From Hygrocybe punicea (Eukaryota > Basidiomycota > Agaricomycetes > Agaricales > Hygrophoraceae), in the NCBI GenBank assembly GCA_963556145.1, contig OY744463.1, positions 5,394,001 through 5,458,000 of the forward strand: a stretch of DNA of 64,000 nt, in the 5' to 3' direction. Both the position numbers and the translations under genes were made by a program. Numbering within the stretch: position 1 is the first letter of the stretch; every line of letters starts with the position of its first letter. The notes under the pieces are model-generated. The model was not told the DNA's origin. It did no database searches and saw only the letters and a program-made list of their open reading frames with translations. Below are positions 1 through 11,544 of the stretch, in pieces.

Positions 1-780
1 AGAAATGACTACAGCTGTGCATATGACTCATTGTTGGTCATTCTGTTTGAACTGTGGAAAGACAATCATGCAGAGTGGTCTACAGTATTCAGAAGCATGA
101 ATGATCATTTGACCACATTGTCTCATGGTTTTCCACAGGTATTGCACAAAAATGTGGCATTTGAACAGCTAAGAGATCATCTTAGAACTACACTGCATAA
201 CATGAATCCTACAGACTTTCCTAGAGGCACTGTGGGCATCAGTGTTGCCAATCTGGCTATGGAGTTGTTTAAAGTCAATGATATTGTAGCCTCTTCTCAA
301 CATGAATGTTCTCAATGTGACTTTGCAGAAGAACCTATTGATGACAGACTAGGCTATGTGTTACATGCTGATGACACCATTAAAGAGTCTACCATGAAGT
401 GGGTTAATACCTTGTCACAAAAAACCAATAGAAGATGTCCTGATTGCAACAGCAGAATGAAACAACTTGTATTTTATAATGAAGCACCACACATTCTTGT
501 TCTAGAGTATCCATTTAAAAACATTGAAACCAGTCATAGACTAGAATTTGTTTCAGAGACTGGCACAAAGACATTAGAACTTAGAGGCATTGTATATCAT
601 GGTCAATATCATTTCACCTCACACATTATTACTGCACAGAAACAAGTATGGTATCATGATGGAATGATTACAGGCAACTCTTGTTCCAGAGACCCTGACC
701 TTACACAACTTTCAGACCATGATATCAGACACTGTAAAAATAGAAACCTTGTACTAGCTATTTATGCTCAGAGTCTTTGA
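1..780 (+). CDS. USP/C19-like cysteine protease domain, 5' end outside window
   Basis: The reading frame is open from base 1 and ends with TGA at 778-780, so the N-terminus lies outside the window. The first residues (RNDYSCAYDS) look like the cysteine box of ubiquitin-specific proteases, with the candidate nucleophile encoded at 16-18. Near the end, GIVYHGQYHFTS followed by VWYHDGM resembles the USP histidine box. Between them lie two CxxC pairs (SQCDF and CPDC), as in the zinc-binding fingers of such enzymes. A copy of the C-terminal part lies at 11321-11544 on the other strand, so the gene is repeated and probably travels with mobile DNA; USP- and OTU-like domains are known passengers of fungal Helitrons. 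The stop is followed at once by an E-family remnant. The protease assignment is inferred from motifs only. Confidence 0.55.
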   Translation, partial: RNDYSCAYDSLLVILFELWKDNHAEWSTVFRSMNDHLTTLSHGFPQVLHKNVAFEQLRDHLRTTLHNMNPTDFPRGTVGISVANLAMELFKVNDIVASSQHECSQCDFAEEPIDDRLGYVLHADDTIKESTMKWVNTLSQKTNRRCPDCNSRMKQLVFYNEAPHILVLEYPFKNIETSHRLEFVSETGTKTLELRGIVYHGQYHFTSHIITAQKQVWYHDGMITGNSCSRDPDLTQLSDHDIRHCKNRNLVLAIYAQSL

Positions 781-858
781 GCATCCTCCTTGAGGTCAAG
801 CATGGCTTTCTTCATGTGGTAATCTGTTGTGTAGCATTCAAGGTCATGGAGAAGTAGG
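781..858 (+). mobile_element. Remnant of family E internal sequence
   Basis: The stretch 'cttcatgtggtaatctgttg...caaggtcatggagaagtagggt' matches the interior of E copies (compare 27196-27240 and 30958-31005). It is cut at 858 where a sister element (E2) begins. Confidence 0.6.
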
Positions 859-900
859 GTTACGAGTTCTTCCATTTATGGAAAACTCGTTCTTATACAC
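859..900 (+). mobile_element. 5' hairpin terminus of an E2-type element
   Basis: Starts TACGAGTTCTTCCAT, then ATGGAA and ACTCGT: a stem (ACGAGT with ACTCGT, TTCCAT with ATGGAA) around a short loop. The same terminus occurs in reverse at 50900-50936. The far end of this copy was not found; it lies somewhere before the GC-rich array at 1470. Confidence 0.55.
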
Positions 901-1469
901 CGGGTTTCCAGTCTGTTTGGTGATTCATTCATTCATCTCAGGGACTGAGCGAAAATTGTGTCCCAATATGGCAACTGAGTTCAAAATCCCGTTTGACTGG
1001 TTTCATTCCAGAATTCAGAGCCTCTATTGACTTGCACACTGGATAGACTGTCACCAGATTTGACAAGGAGCATGTCATGGGGACTGTCCTGCTGGAAAAA
1101 AATTATGGAGTGGATCTGACATAATTTGGACCACCTGTGAGCTGGTTTATGCAAAGGAAATGAGTATAGATACAATAACTGGTGTAAAACTGCAAAGTAA
1201 AATGTGGTAATTTCTAGCTATATTCTCTTGTATGTATGGTACACCTTTGTCCACTGAAAGCAGCTGTGAAATGTCATATCTGAATTTCTAAGATGCAAAC
1301 AAGCAAGGGTGGTCCGGACTTGTGGCTGAAATTCGAGCGGAGTCTGAAATGCACAGTCAGACCATTCGAGCTCAGATAAGTGCAAAACCTTCAGTTGCTC
1401 AACAGCAAGATCGTCGGGGGGGGTGGTGTACAGAAAGGTAAGCACGTAGTTTTATTTGTATGGTCTAAT
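901..1469. other. No recognisable gene
   Basis: Presumably the body of the E2-type element that begins at 859. Short open frames here have no recognisable domain. A run of G (1411-1425) leads into the GC-rich array. Confidence 0.5.
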
Positions 1470-2830
1470 AATGATGTCTGCATCCCCCGCATCTCATCCG
1501 CGTTGAAAATGAGGGGCCGGGGGGTCTCAGGACCTTGCAATCCCGCCATCTGCCCAACCACCCCACCCCCCTGTTTCCGCCCGTCAGTCCACCCCACCCC
1601 GCTTGTTTTCGACCACCCCCGGCTCGTGTATGCCCCCCGCACCTCGTTCACGTTGAAAACGGGGGGTCGGGGGGTCTCAGGAGCTCGTGCTGCCGCCATC
1701 TGTGCCCCCACCACAACACCCAGTTTTTTTACACCCGAAACACACCCTCCCACACGGTTTTTGGCCACACCCGGTTGGAATACACCCACGGCGCATCGTT
1801 CCCGTTGAAAACGAGTGGCCGCGGGCCCTGAACCCTCGTGCTGCCGCCATTTGTGCCCAACCACTCACCCCCTCTTTTTTACACCCCAAACACGCCTCCC
1901 CTCACAGTTCTTGGCCACGCCCGGCTGGAAAACACCCACGGCGCGTCGTTTCCGTGGAAAATGGGTGGCCGTGGGGCCCTTAATCCCCGCCTTGCCGCTA
2001 TGTGCCCCAACCACCACCCCCTCTTTTTCCACCCCAAACTCGCCTCCCCTCGCGGTTCTTGGCCACGCCCGGCTGGAAAACACCCACGGCGCGTCATTCC
2101 TGTTGAAATCGAGCAGCCATGGGTCCCCAATCCCTCGCATCGCCACTATGTGCCAAGCATCACCCCCCAGACCCTTTTACACCCAGGACACGCCACCCCA
2201 CGCCATTTTCGACCACCCCCAGCTCGTATACGCCCCCCACGCCTCGTTCGCGTCGAAAACGAGACTTCGGGGTGTCCCACTCCCACCCGTTTCCGCCCAG
2301 TGCCTAAGCACCACGCCCCCCAACTGTTTTACACCCAGGACACGCCACCCCACACCGTTTTCGACCAGCCCCAACTCGTATATGCCCCTCACACCTCGTT
2401 CACGTAGAAAACGAGACTTCAGTGGCTCCCAGTCCCACCTATCTCCGCCCAGTGCCCAAGTGCCATCCCGGAACTTTTTACACCCGGGACACGCCACCAC
2501 GCGCTGGTTTCAACCAGCTCCAGCTCATATATGCACCCCACGCCTCGTTCGCATAGAAAACGAGGCGTCGGGGGGTCCCAGTCTCACCCGTTGTCGGCCA
2601 GTGCCCAAGCACCTCCGGACTCAAGCACCCATCCCCCTATTTTTTACACCGGTTTTTGGCCATAGCCGGCTAACACAGGCCCACGGCGCCTCGTTCCCAT
2701 CAAGCACAAGCAGTAGTAGGGTCTTAATTGTTGCGCGTCGCCGCCATGCACCCAACCACCCACCCTGTTTGCTCAGTTTTTGGCCACGCCGGGTTGGAAT
2801 TGGCCCAGTGCACCTGGTTCCCATTTTTCA
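1470..2830. repeat. GC-rich tandem array, unit about 150 bp
   Basis: The phrase 'ctcgttcacgttgaaaac' and its variants recurs at about 1643, 1793, 1945, 2091, 2242, 2394, 2543 and 2689, a spacing of 146-152 bp. Between anchors each unit carries 'cgccccccacgcctcg' and 'tttacacccaggacacgcc'-like text. Long proline-rich open frames on both strands are by-products of the composition. Arrays of similar size lie at 32200-33700 and 62900-63900. Confidence 0.85.
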
Positions 2831-3322
2831 AGTTCAATTAATTTTTCTATTTGCTTATTCACAAATATTGACGGTATATCAGTATTATTAATTGACTATT
2901 ATTATTGTATTTATTATTTGAAATATTGCAGTATTAGCCATCTTGACCTCACGTGATACATAGCTAATTAGCTTGCCCATTACCTTGATAGTTAGTAATC
3001 TTGCACACTGCCAATAATTCCTCAAATATATACCTTTTAAAGTACAAGTTATTTAGATACTTATCTAAGTTGCAGATGTTACATCAGATGTTTCTGATGT
3101 TGCACATGAAGGTTCGTTGACAATGCCATTAAGGGCAGCTATCACCGGTGCTCACAATCCCGATGCGCATTGGCATCGCCGCCCACAATGAGCTCAAACT
3201 TGTACCATTTGTCAATGAAATTTTCATGTTTTCAGGGTGCACTTTTTGCATACAGGGTAGAAATGTGTTAAGCTACCTTATGATAAGTATATAATATCAT
3301 CCCCGCCACCGCCGCATGCTCA

Positions 3323-3770
3323 ATGAAGCAGCATGGTGCCTGTAGAGGTCATTGCCACTGCTATGCCACTGCCATTGCTGTCACCACTGCCACTGCTGTC
3401 ACCGTCGCCACTGCTGCTGCCGTCGCCATCACCATTGCTGCTGTTGCTGCCGTCACTGTCACATCGCTGCTGCTGGTGCTGTCGCTGTCATTCCCGCTGC
3501 CAACTGCTGCTGCTCCCACTGCCACTGCTGCTGCTGCTGTTGTTGGGGCCATTTCTGCTGTTGTTGGGGCCATTTCTGCTGCTGCTGCTGCTATTGTTGC
3601 TGCTGCTGCTGTCATTGCCGCTGTTGCTGTCATTGCCACTGCTGCTGCCATTGCAACTGTTGGGCCCTGCTGCAACGGCAGCTGTTGCTGTTGCTGTTGT
3701 TGTTGCTGCCATTGTTGCTTCTGTGGTCCTTGTTGTAGCTGCTCCTGCTCCTGCTGTGGCCATCTTGTCC
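3323..3770 (+). repeat. Imperfect GCTG/CTG trinucleotide tract
   Basis: About 450 bp of interrupted CTG, GCC and CAT triplets, open in several frames as poly-Ala, poly-Leu, poly-Cys or poly-Gln. The frames are a compositional by-product and no gene is called. A similar tract lies at 43040-43530 inside a different element. Confidence 0.85.
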
Positions 3771-4152
3771 CATTGTGCCCTACAGTGGCCTGGCGTGTGT
3801 GTGTGGGTGCCATTGTGGCAAGGAGCCATGGGTGTGTGCACGACTGTGGTTAGTAAGTAAAAGACACGAAAAAAAGAAAGAAAAAACATACATACATTGG
3901 CAGCGAGGGTGGGCACACCACCCCCTGCCGTATCCTGTATTTGTCACAGTCCCTGGATTTCGCCGTTAGCCAGCAGGGCATTGGCGGGGTGCATGGATTT
4001 GTGTGGGTGTGGTATGGGTGTTGACATTTGATGGGGTGGGTGCAGTTCCCTGGACAAATCATGTTATGAGCTCATACAATAGCAATAAAATAAGTTACAA
4101 ACACATACCTTGGTATGACTGTACACAGGGACGCACAGAGGGAGCACGGCGT

Positions 4153-4309
4153 TGGAGTAGTGGGACCTGGCAGTCACGTGACTGGGTTCCCACGGTTTGA
4201 CCTAGTTAGTAGCCTTCCAGATGTAGTAGTCAGTCGATCCTTCCTATCCAGTCGACTTCCACCTCGAGTCCTGCGTGAGCCCCCGGAGAGGTACCTCGGT
4301 ACCTCTCCA
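4153..4309 (-). mobile_element. Solo LTR of the small LTR element
   Basis: A 157-bp copy, reverse oriented, of the 156-bp terminal repeats at 31864-32019 and 33850-34005. It begins TGGAG, ends CTCCA and is flanked by GCGT on both sides (4149-4152 and 4310-4313). One LTR with a target duplication and no internal part is what recombination between two LTRs leaves. Confidence 0.8.
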
Positions 4310-4929
4310 GCGTCATTGTCAACAACAAGATTGAGCACTGGCGTGTAAACTTCCAAAAGCGGATGTTGAACCGCTATTCGGATTCTGCTGAATGCTGTGG
4401 CTGATGCGCTTGGGAGCAAAATTCTGGGCTGTAGGCCATTAGCTACTTCCCTAGAGTCTACAATACATGATCTATATATGTTTGACTGCCTTCAAAAGAA
4501 CAACCAAGCCAAATGATTAATTTTTCAAACCTGTAGATCAAGTTATTCATTCAAAACATGTGAATTCATGCGATTTCCAATGCAAATAAATTTCTACTGT
4601 GAACTACAGCTGTTTATAAATTATAGAAAATTCACAAGACCTTTACCTAGATATAGGGACCTTGTGAAAATTTATTTGGGGTATCAATTACAGAGGAGCC
4701 AGTGCTATGCACGAATGAATAGTGTTATTGGCATGGGTCATATGGACATTCAATGGGGACTTGGGACACCTGGGATGAATTTGAGGGGCTGGAGAAAATC
4801 AGGACACATCCCATGGTATATTAAAGTATGTACAAAGAGTTGGTACAAGTACAGGAGGAGTGTGTCTAACAAGTGAGTGAGAATAGTGCTGAGAATGACA
4901 TTAGACTTAAAATACCACAAGAATCATAA

Positions 4930-5310
4930 TTATAGGCTGAAAAGATAAAAATAAAGAAAAACATGGTATATGTACTTCCAGCCCTTGAAAAAATGAACAA
5001 CTTTCTCCCTACAATCTTCCTCATAGGAGTTCATTTGATGCCATAATTTGACAAAATCATTTTGGGTGTCAAAAAGTACTAGTCTATCTTTTATTTCATC
5101 CACAACTTACTACACAGTGAATATTGTCCAAATGTAATTACAGGGCCTCTTCAAAAATAATACAACTTTCCCTCTATAACCATATTATTCCATGCAGTAC
5201 TTCATGAGAATCATGGAACAGCATTGAAAATTCTACTAAGTCCACATTTCTCAATTGATTCAAAAAAGCCCAGTTACTGTCATGCTTTATGCAAACAGCT
5301 GTAACATATA
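4930..5310 (-). repeat. Half of a foldback MITE (compare 25924-26732)
   Basis: The text from 'aataaagaaaaacatgg' to 'tgcaaacagctgtaa' matches the right arm of the MITE at 25924-26732. Only one arm is present. Confidence 0.7.
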
Positions 5311-5628
5311 TCTAACCTGTATATCAAAAGTGTGCCACAAAAATATATAATTTTCATCAATATATAGTACAAGTTTGAGCTCATCATGGGTGGCAATGCC
5401 AATGCGCATCGGGATTATGAGCGCCAGTGATAGCCGCCCTTGATGGTGTTGTCAACGAACCTTCATGTGCAATGTCGGAAACATCCGATGTAACGTCTGC
5501 GACTTAGATAAGTATCTAAATAACTTGTACTCTAAAAGGTATATATTTGAGGAATTATTGGCAGTGTGCGAGATTACTAACTATCAAGCTAATTAGCTAT
5601 GTATCATGTGAGGTTGAGGTGGTATTAG

Positions 5629-7680
5629 CATTTTGCAAGTTTCAACTGGTGGTTTCCAGTGTTCAATGGCTCCTTCGAACACTACCAGTCCTTTGAACAC
5701 CCTGATTCTGTACTAATTTCTACTGCTAAAAGATATTCTAATTCCTTCTGTGCATTATCTGAACCTATCTGGGTATGAATTTTTTATTTATTCAGGAGTA
5801 TCAATAAAATTAGCAAGTTAATATTCACCCATCTGTTTACTCCTTTGAACACCAATGTTTTGATCATAAAACATTCAAATATTACTGGATTCCCTTGAAA
5901 ATTAGTATGAGAGGGGAGTTTAAATATATGAGCCACTTTCTGTCTACTCAGATTTTGTTCAAGATAAATTGGCCACCTGTGGCATTTTAGGTTATTAATA
6001 ATTGTGGCCCAATACTGGTGTGTGTTGCAGAAACAAAATAATTAAAAAAACAATTAAAAAATAATTGCTTTTACCTGGGGTTCAGACTTTGCACCCTGCG
6101 CATGGCATACAACTAAATAAATTCCTATAAAATTGTAAGAGGTTCTCCACATATCCTGCTACAACCTTGCCTGCAAAGGCTAAGGATTTCCAGCTAAATT
6201 AGAATAATGGTTGAATATTCATAAAATGTTGTCAGTAAATTAATACTGAGTCCAGTTGAACTCAAAATGCTTTACCTTTGCAGGAGGACTTGTTGTACAT
6301 CATGTGGAGAGATATGTGGAAAGTCCTGGAAATTTATTGAGTAGTATATGAAGACAAATTTACCAAATCCATGAATTGCTGAAAACCTTATGCTGTTTGG
6401 TTTGACAAAGAATTTTTGGCACCTAATTTGTTCTAAATAAAATCCCTCTGGAGTAAAGGTAGTAGTAGTGTGAGGCTAATAGAAAACATTAGGGATTTTT
6501 TGAGAATTTTGTATGCCATTATTGTGAAGATATAGTCAACATCCCACATTGTACAAGTTACCAAGCAAGTTGCAGTATGTTGACTTTAACATAAGGGCAG
6601 CTTTACATTTCATATTTTTAAAATATTTGATGTTTTCTCTAGGTTCTATACTACAATTCACATCTATACTTCAAAGAGATTAGACTACATCTCTGCTCAA
6701 GAAAAATCAAATACAAAACACTGGAAATGCTTGGTATTCTACTTTAAATCATTCATGGTGCTGGCAAGGCAGGATACAGAAGTTAGAATACAGCAACTAT
6801 AATGGAAGGTAAATAAGAGTGATAAATGGTTAATTTGGAGACAGGTAAGTTATAATAAGAAAGCATATTTTGGTGTGGCATTTTTTTCCAAATGACCAGA
6901 AACATCATTTTTCTTCCATTAAATAAAGTACTGATAATTTATTGTGTACCTGCAATGAGTCATTTTACAACACAAATAAGGAATAAGCAGAATAACAATT
7001 CACAAAGCTCTGGTACCAAAGATAGTACAGATTTCAACAAATTTATAAAATTTAATTAATATTGAGCCTTGACATTGCAGTAGCATTTGTAGTGTAACAT
7101 GTCAACAGTGTCCTGCAAATTTTCTGGTATTTGGTTGGGCATTGCAGCAAAATAGTGAAAACAAGGCCTGCATCACCAAAAGCAGCATGAGTTGCTTAGT
7201 CATTGCTTAGTCAGTATCACTATCAGTATCTGCAACACACTTCAGTATCAAGCCTTAATTGTTGTGTTCAATGGTGCCATTGAATACTATACTGTTGGAA
7301 ATGGTAATCTCATTATCATACATTGTTATGTTGGTCTCAGTCATTTCTTCTTTGTCATCGGTCTGGACTGATTAGTCTGTTGTTTGGTTGATTCAGTACC
7401 ATTCTATTTGGTTTATTCCATTCTTACATGTATATATAATTAGCATGCTAATGTTCTGAATAGTTGAACATTGGTTACACCATACACCAGACTTCCTCCA
7501 TCCGTTTTGATACTCTAAGCATAGCTCTAAGTATCGTCAGAGTCTAACCACTCATATCTGTGCAACCCATTCCTTACATGTACTAGTAGTGTTGGAAATT
7601 TAATGTTAATATTGATAACATTATGATATAAAGTATCTCAATCTGAAAATGACAACTGAGAAGTTTCAGAGAGGGCTGCC
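5629..7680. other. AT-rich, no gene seen
   Basis: No open frame above 60 codons and no clear repeat family. Several short homopolymer and AT tracts. Probably old, unrecognisable repeat sequence. Confidence 0.6.
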
Positions 7681-8099
7681 CAGAAGAACTCGTTCATGCC
7701 ACGCTGGCGATGGCCCACTTCCCCAAGTTGAGCAAATGTGAGTTAATTGTCAGCACACTGTTTGGGGGGCAGTTGTGTTTGGCAGTTGACCTGTTGCTCC
7801 CTGAGCAATTACTTCATGGCTGAGAGTGTTGCATGATGGTGCAACACAGGGGAGATGGCAGGTAGAGAGGAGGTTGATGAAGACTCAAGACACTTTATGT
7901 AGTTTTATTTTATACTAATTTATATGTTGCAGAGGTGAGAGGTGGGCTTAGTAGATCAATATGCAATATGCAACACATGCTATGTATCTTATGCCATATG
8001 TAACATGCTTTATGCAATTTTCTTAATTCAGCAAAGAAGTGAGGAGGGGGAAAAAAGAACTCGTTCATGCCATGCGCAGCACTGGCCCACTAAACAAGT
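7681..8099 (+). mobile_element. Family E, 3' part
   Basis: Contains the internal E markers (a relic of 'gaactcgttcatgccacg' at 7688, 'ttgacctgttgctccctgag', 'agttttatttta') and ends with the fixed 3' end: GAACTCGTTCATGCCATGCG, then CAGCACTGGCCCAC and TAAACAAGT, finishing at 8099. The 5' hairpin end is missing. Confidence 0.75.
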
Positions 8100-8199
8100 T
8101 CTGTCTAGTTATCAATTAGCTCATACCTCTTTTCTATTTGAACTATATGCCAGAGTCATCTTCAACATGTTTGATTTGCTTGCTGTGTATCATTGTACA
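8100..8199 (+). pseudogene. Fragment of the Helitron-associated membrane protein ORF
   Basis: The frame FLFELYARVIFNMFDLLAV is clearly related to ILFELYARLLLNLLHCLSV in the frame at 55942-56956. It is a 100-bp island between the 3' ends of two oppositely oriented E elements (8099 and 8200). Confidence 0.6.
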
Positions 8200-8659
8200 A
8201 CTTGTTTAATGGGCCAGTGGTGCGCATGGCATGAACGAGTTCTTTTTTCCCTCTCTCTAATTTCATGATGAAGTAAGCAATAACATTAAATGGCATAACG
8301 CATGTTACATATGGTATAAGACATATAGCATATGTTGTATATTGCAAATTGTTCTAATAAGCTCATCTCTTACCTCAGCAACATAAAAGTAGAAAAAATA
8401 AAACTACATAGAGTTTCTCGAGTCTTTATCAGCATCCTCTCTTACTTTCATGTCTTCTGTACTGCTTTATCATGCTAGTGCTACCAAAGTTCAGTTCAGT
8501 CCAGTTCAGACCCATTTTGGCTAAACTCTGAACTGAACTCCAGGTTCAGTTCAGGATTTCACGTGAACTGAACCTGAACCGCCCTGAACCATTCAGATTT
8601 TTTTCAGGGCCCCAACCAAGTTCATAAACGGTTCAGTGTTTTGCGTGGGAAGTGTTTGA

Positions 8660-9450
8660 ACAAATCCACACCAAGGGTTTCCGGAGTGCATCATTGATCG
8701 GGAAATTACCTTGTTGTCCTTTGGGATCAAGGATTTAGCTCTTTAATAACTCTGGGTTATTCCTGTTGGGTGGTTGGGTTGTAGTGTGAATCCTATCAAA
8801 GGTTAGCTTTGAGGGATACAACAAATACTTAACAATAATATAAGTCAGATGTATAGTGAACAGTGAGGTCTTCTCTACTGAAGGTGAAGACTTTGAGTGA
8901 CAAGAGGTATGCGAGAGTATAAGTGGATAATAACTCAAGCAAGTATAAACAGTGTAAGATGAACGAGTGTACAACAGTCAAGTTTACAAGTAGCAAGTAT
9001 ACAGTGAGCAGAGGTACAACAGAGATGAGCAATAGATGATGGACGATGGGCGATAGGCAATGGGCAATGGGCAATGGGCGAGTGTAACAGTAGATGTCAA
9101 ACAAAGGGAGGTGTGACAAAATACTATGTACAGAATGAATGAACTGAACAATATGCAAGTAGGATTGATGATCAAGATATCGGACTTTATTCCGAAGCTT
9201 CAAATGCACATTGGCTACTAGTGCAGAATAAAGTACTGGGATATCTTTGGTAATGACCAATAGAACTTGAAAGAAAATGAATGTGACTGTACTATGTGAC
9301 AGAACACAAAGAATATATCAAACAAGTAATAAGGGAGTATCAATAAATCTGAGATTGATATCCTTAAACAAATGAATGATGACTTGAACTGCAATTGGTA
9401 TTTTGGTACTAGCTACTACCAAAGTAGATAATACAAACAAATACAGAGGG
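8660..9450. other. No gene seen; AT-rich with a short GGGCAAT repeat
   Basis: Interior of the hAT-like element. At 9045-9080 there is a short 'caatgggcaatggg' repeat. Open frames are short and featureless. Confidence 0.5.
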
Positions 9451-9459
9451 GTGAATCAG

Positions 9460-9905
9460 AATCTGGGAGAGGGACTGTCCTGTGACTGGGCCTGTCAGAT
9501 TAGGTGACTGGGCCATCTCCAGCAGAAACTGGGCTCTATATATACCTATTCTACACCAGGAGTCATACTGAGTCATAGAATGGTATATCAAATGGAGAGC
9601 ATAGGATATGACTCATAGGGAGTCATATAGATGAGAGGCATAGGTTTATGACTCATAAGGAGTCATAATAATGAAAGGCATGGGGGTCATGACTCATAAG
9701 GAATCATAAGAAAGGATACAGAGTCAATTACTGAATCACATAGGTACTATAATCAAAGGAGGGGGCATAATAAGTCAGAAATAGTCATAATTAGTCATGG
9801 GTGGTCATAATGAGTCATGGGGGGTCATGAATATGTCATAAGGATCATAATTTGTCATGGATAGACCAATGAGTCACATTTGATGGGAGTGAGTCATGCT
9901 GCTGG
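9460..9905. repeat. Cluster of TGACTCA/TGAGTCA motifs
   Basis: The words gactcat and gagtcat recur at least ten times, many in the form TGACTCAT or its complement (for example near 9570, 9607, 9648, 9692, 9810 and 9890). This is the binding word of Gcn4/AP-1-type bZIP factors, but it may simply be a degenerate tandem repeat. Confidence 0.6.
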
Positions 9906-10194
9906 TCTGATCTTGAGTGTGTGAATCAAAGGCAAGGGCTGTGCCAGGCTAGGCTTCTAGAATCATCTTCCTGAGGCTGTGCTTCTTGATCAATTGATGC
10001 CATGCCATGTGTGTATCCTTATCAGTTAAGAAAAAGGTAAGATCAGGGCTGGGCTGCATTTGATCAATTGATATGAAATGTGATGTGCTTCTTGATCAGA
10101 GAATGATGGGTGGCATGTGTTATCTCTATGATTGGAGATAAGGATGTGGCTGTGCTTCTTGTGCTTCCTTGGCCTCTGATAAGATGTTTTGGGG

Positions 10195-10410
10195 GCCTTA
10201 TCAGTTAAGATAAGGGTATCCCTTCATTTCCTCTGCATAGATAAGGGTTTTCTTGTATGTCCCTTCTGTAGATAAGGATTTCCTTGCATGTCCCTTGTAT
10301 AGATAAGGGTTTCATGTGTGTCCTATATGTAGATAAGGATTTCCTGTGTGTCCTATATGCAGATAAGGGTATTCCTTTCTACTCCATATGCAGATGGGGG
10401 TGTTCCAGTA
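10195..10410 (+). repeat. About 32-bp tandem repeat with GATAAG
   Basis: Units of the form 'gataagggtttcctt...tgtccctt' repeat about six times, each starting with GATAAG, GATAAGG or GATGG. They form part of the short open frame at 10284-10523, which I do not regard as a gene. Confidence 0.7.
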
Positions 10411-10969
10411 TGAATGGTCCTTGTAATGTGATGTGTGCTGTAGGGATAGTGACTAGTGACAGCATATTACTATGTTTTGATCCAAATCCTTTTTGGATCA
10501 TGACATCGGACATTCAATTTTAGTATTATCTCGCATTCTACATGTAAAAAATTCACAATTTATTATTCTCTATATTCTAACTATCCCAGACACTCAATAT
10601 ATTACTATAAACAATCTTATGGGTTTTGTGGGTTTACACATGGGTATCACTTGGCGCTGGTGAGCACCCACCTCCCTGTAACCTTGTGAACATAGCCCTG
10701 ACGTCAATTGACACTGGGCTGTGTGCTCGTGAGGTGTTTGCTGAGGGTGGGGACCTAGACTCTGCCGGTGATCCTGCGACTTCACTGGTCATTGTTTTCT
10801 GAGTGGTTAGAACTAGAGCATAATTCAAATTAAATTGGAATATACCTAGTGCAGCAGGGGTGGCTCCCGCTGCTCCCCTCACTTCCATCGTGATCCATTA
10901 TCTGAGTTGTTGTCGTTGCGTTGTCATTGCCATTGCCAGTGCCATTGCCATTGCCATTGCCGTGGAAGT

Positions 10970-11040
10970 TGGTGTTGGTGTTGGTGTTGGTGTTGGTGTT
11001 GGTGTTGGTGTTGGTGTTGGTGTTGGTGTTGGTGTTGGAT
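10970..11040 (+). repeat. GGTGTT hexamer array, about 11 copies
   Basis: Uninterrupted (GGTGTT)n from about 10973 to 11036, preceded by an imperfect 'gccatt' repeat. It reads as Val-Gly in one frame and Cys-Trp in another, with no gene. Confidence 0.9.
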
Positions 11041-11320
11041 TGGCGTGGCGTTGGATGGGCATTGGCATTGGATTGGCACTTGTTTAGAGGGCCAGTGCTT
11101 CGCATGGCATGAACGAGTTCTTCCTAAAGTTCCAATCTTTGCTCTGAATTGATTCACTGCTACCTCATAAATCATATTGAGCAAGACTAAGCCCGCCACA
11201 CCCACCCATTATTATAGTGCAAAAGTTGTTGATGTAGACTTGCTGAGCCCAACCACTTTTTATTTTATATATCTCATGCAAATTAAATTTGGCCACCCAC
11301 CCACCCACACATGAAACACT

Positions 11321-11544
11321 TTAAGCATATATTGCCAGCACAAGATTCTTGTCTCTGCATTGTCTAACATCAGCATCTGATAATTTATCAAGCATACCGT
11401 CATATGAACAAGTATTTCCAGTAGTCATACCATCATGAAACCAAACCTTCCTGTCTACACTTATGATTCTACTGGTGAAATGATATTGGCCATGATAAAC
11501 AATTCCTTTCAACCTCAATAACTTGATGCCTTTGTCAGTTTCAA
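11321..11544 (-). pseudogene. C-terminal fragment of the USP-like protease
   Basis: Translates to GIVYHGQYHFTSRII followed by VWFHDGM and LVLAIYA, closely matching the end of the protein at 1-780. It ends in a stop at 11321-11323. Its upstream part is cut at 11544/11545 by the 3' end of an E element (reverse orientation). It keeps the presumed His box and lacks the Cys box. Confidence 0.75.

Larger units (their letters stand above)
2938..5622. mobile_element. Non-autonomous TIR element with TATTAG target duplication
   Basis: The terminal arms, about 300 bp each, are inverted copies: 2938-3240 against 5360-5622. Both include 'gatacatagctaattagc', 'ggaattattggcagtg' (or its complement) and 'gatgcgcattggca'. 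TATTAG stands directly outside both ends (2932-2937 and 5623-5628). No transposase frame is seen. The interior holds a CTG/GCC trinucleotide tract, a solo LTR and half of a foldback MITE, so it has served as a landing site. The superfamily is not decided; the 6-bp duplication does not settle it. Confidence 0.75.
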
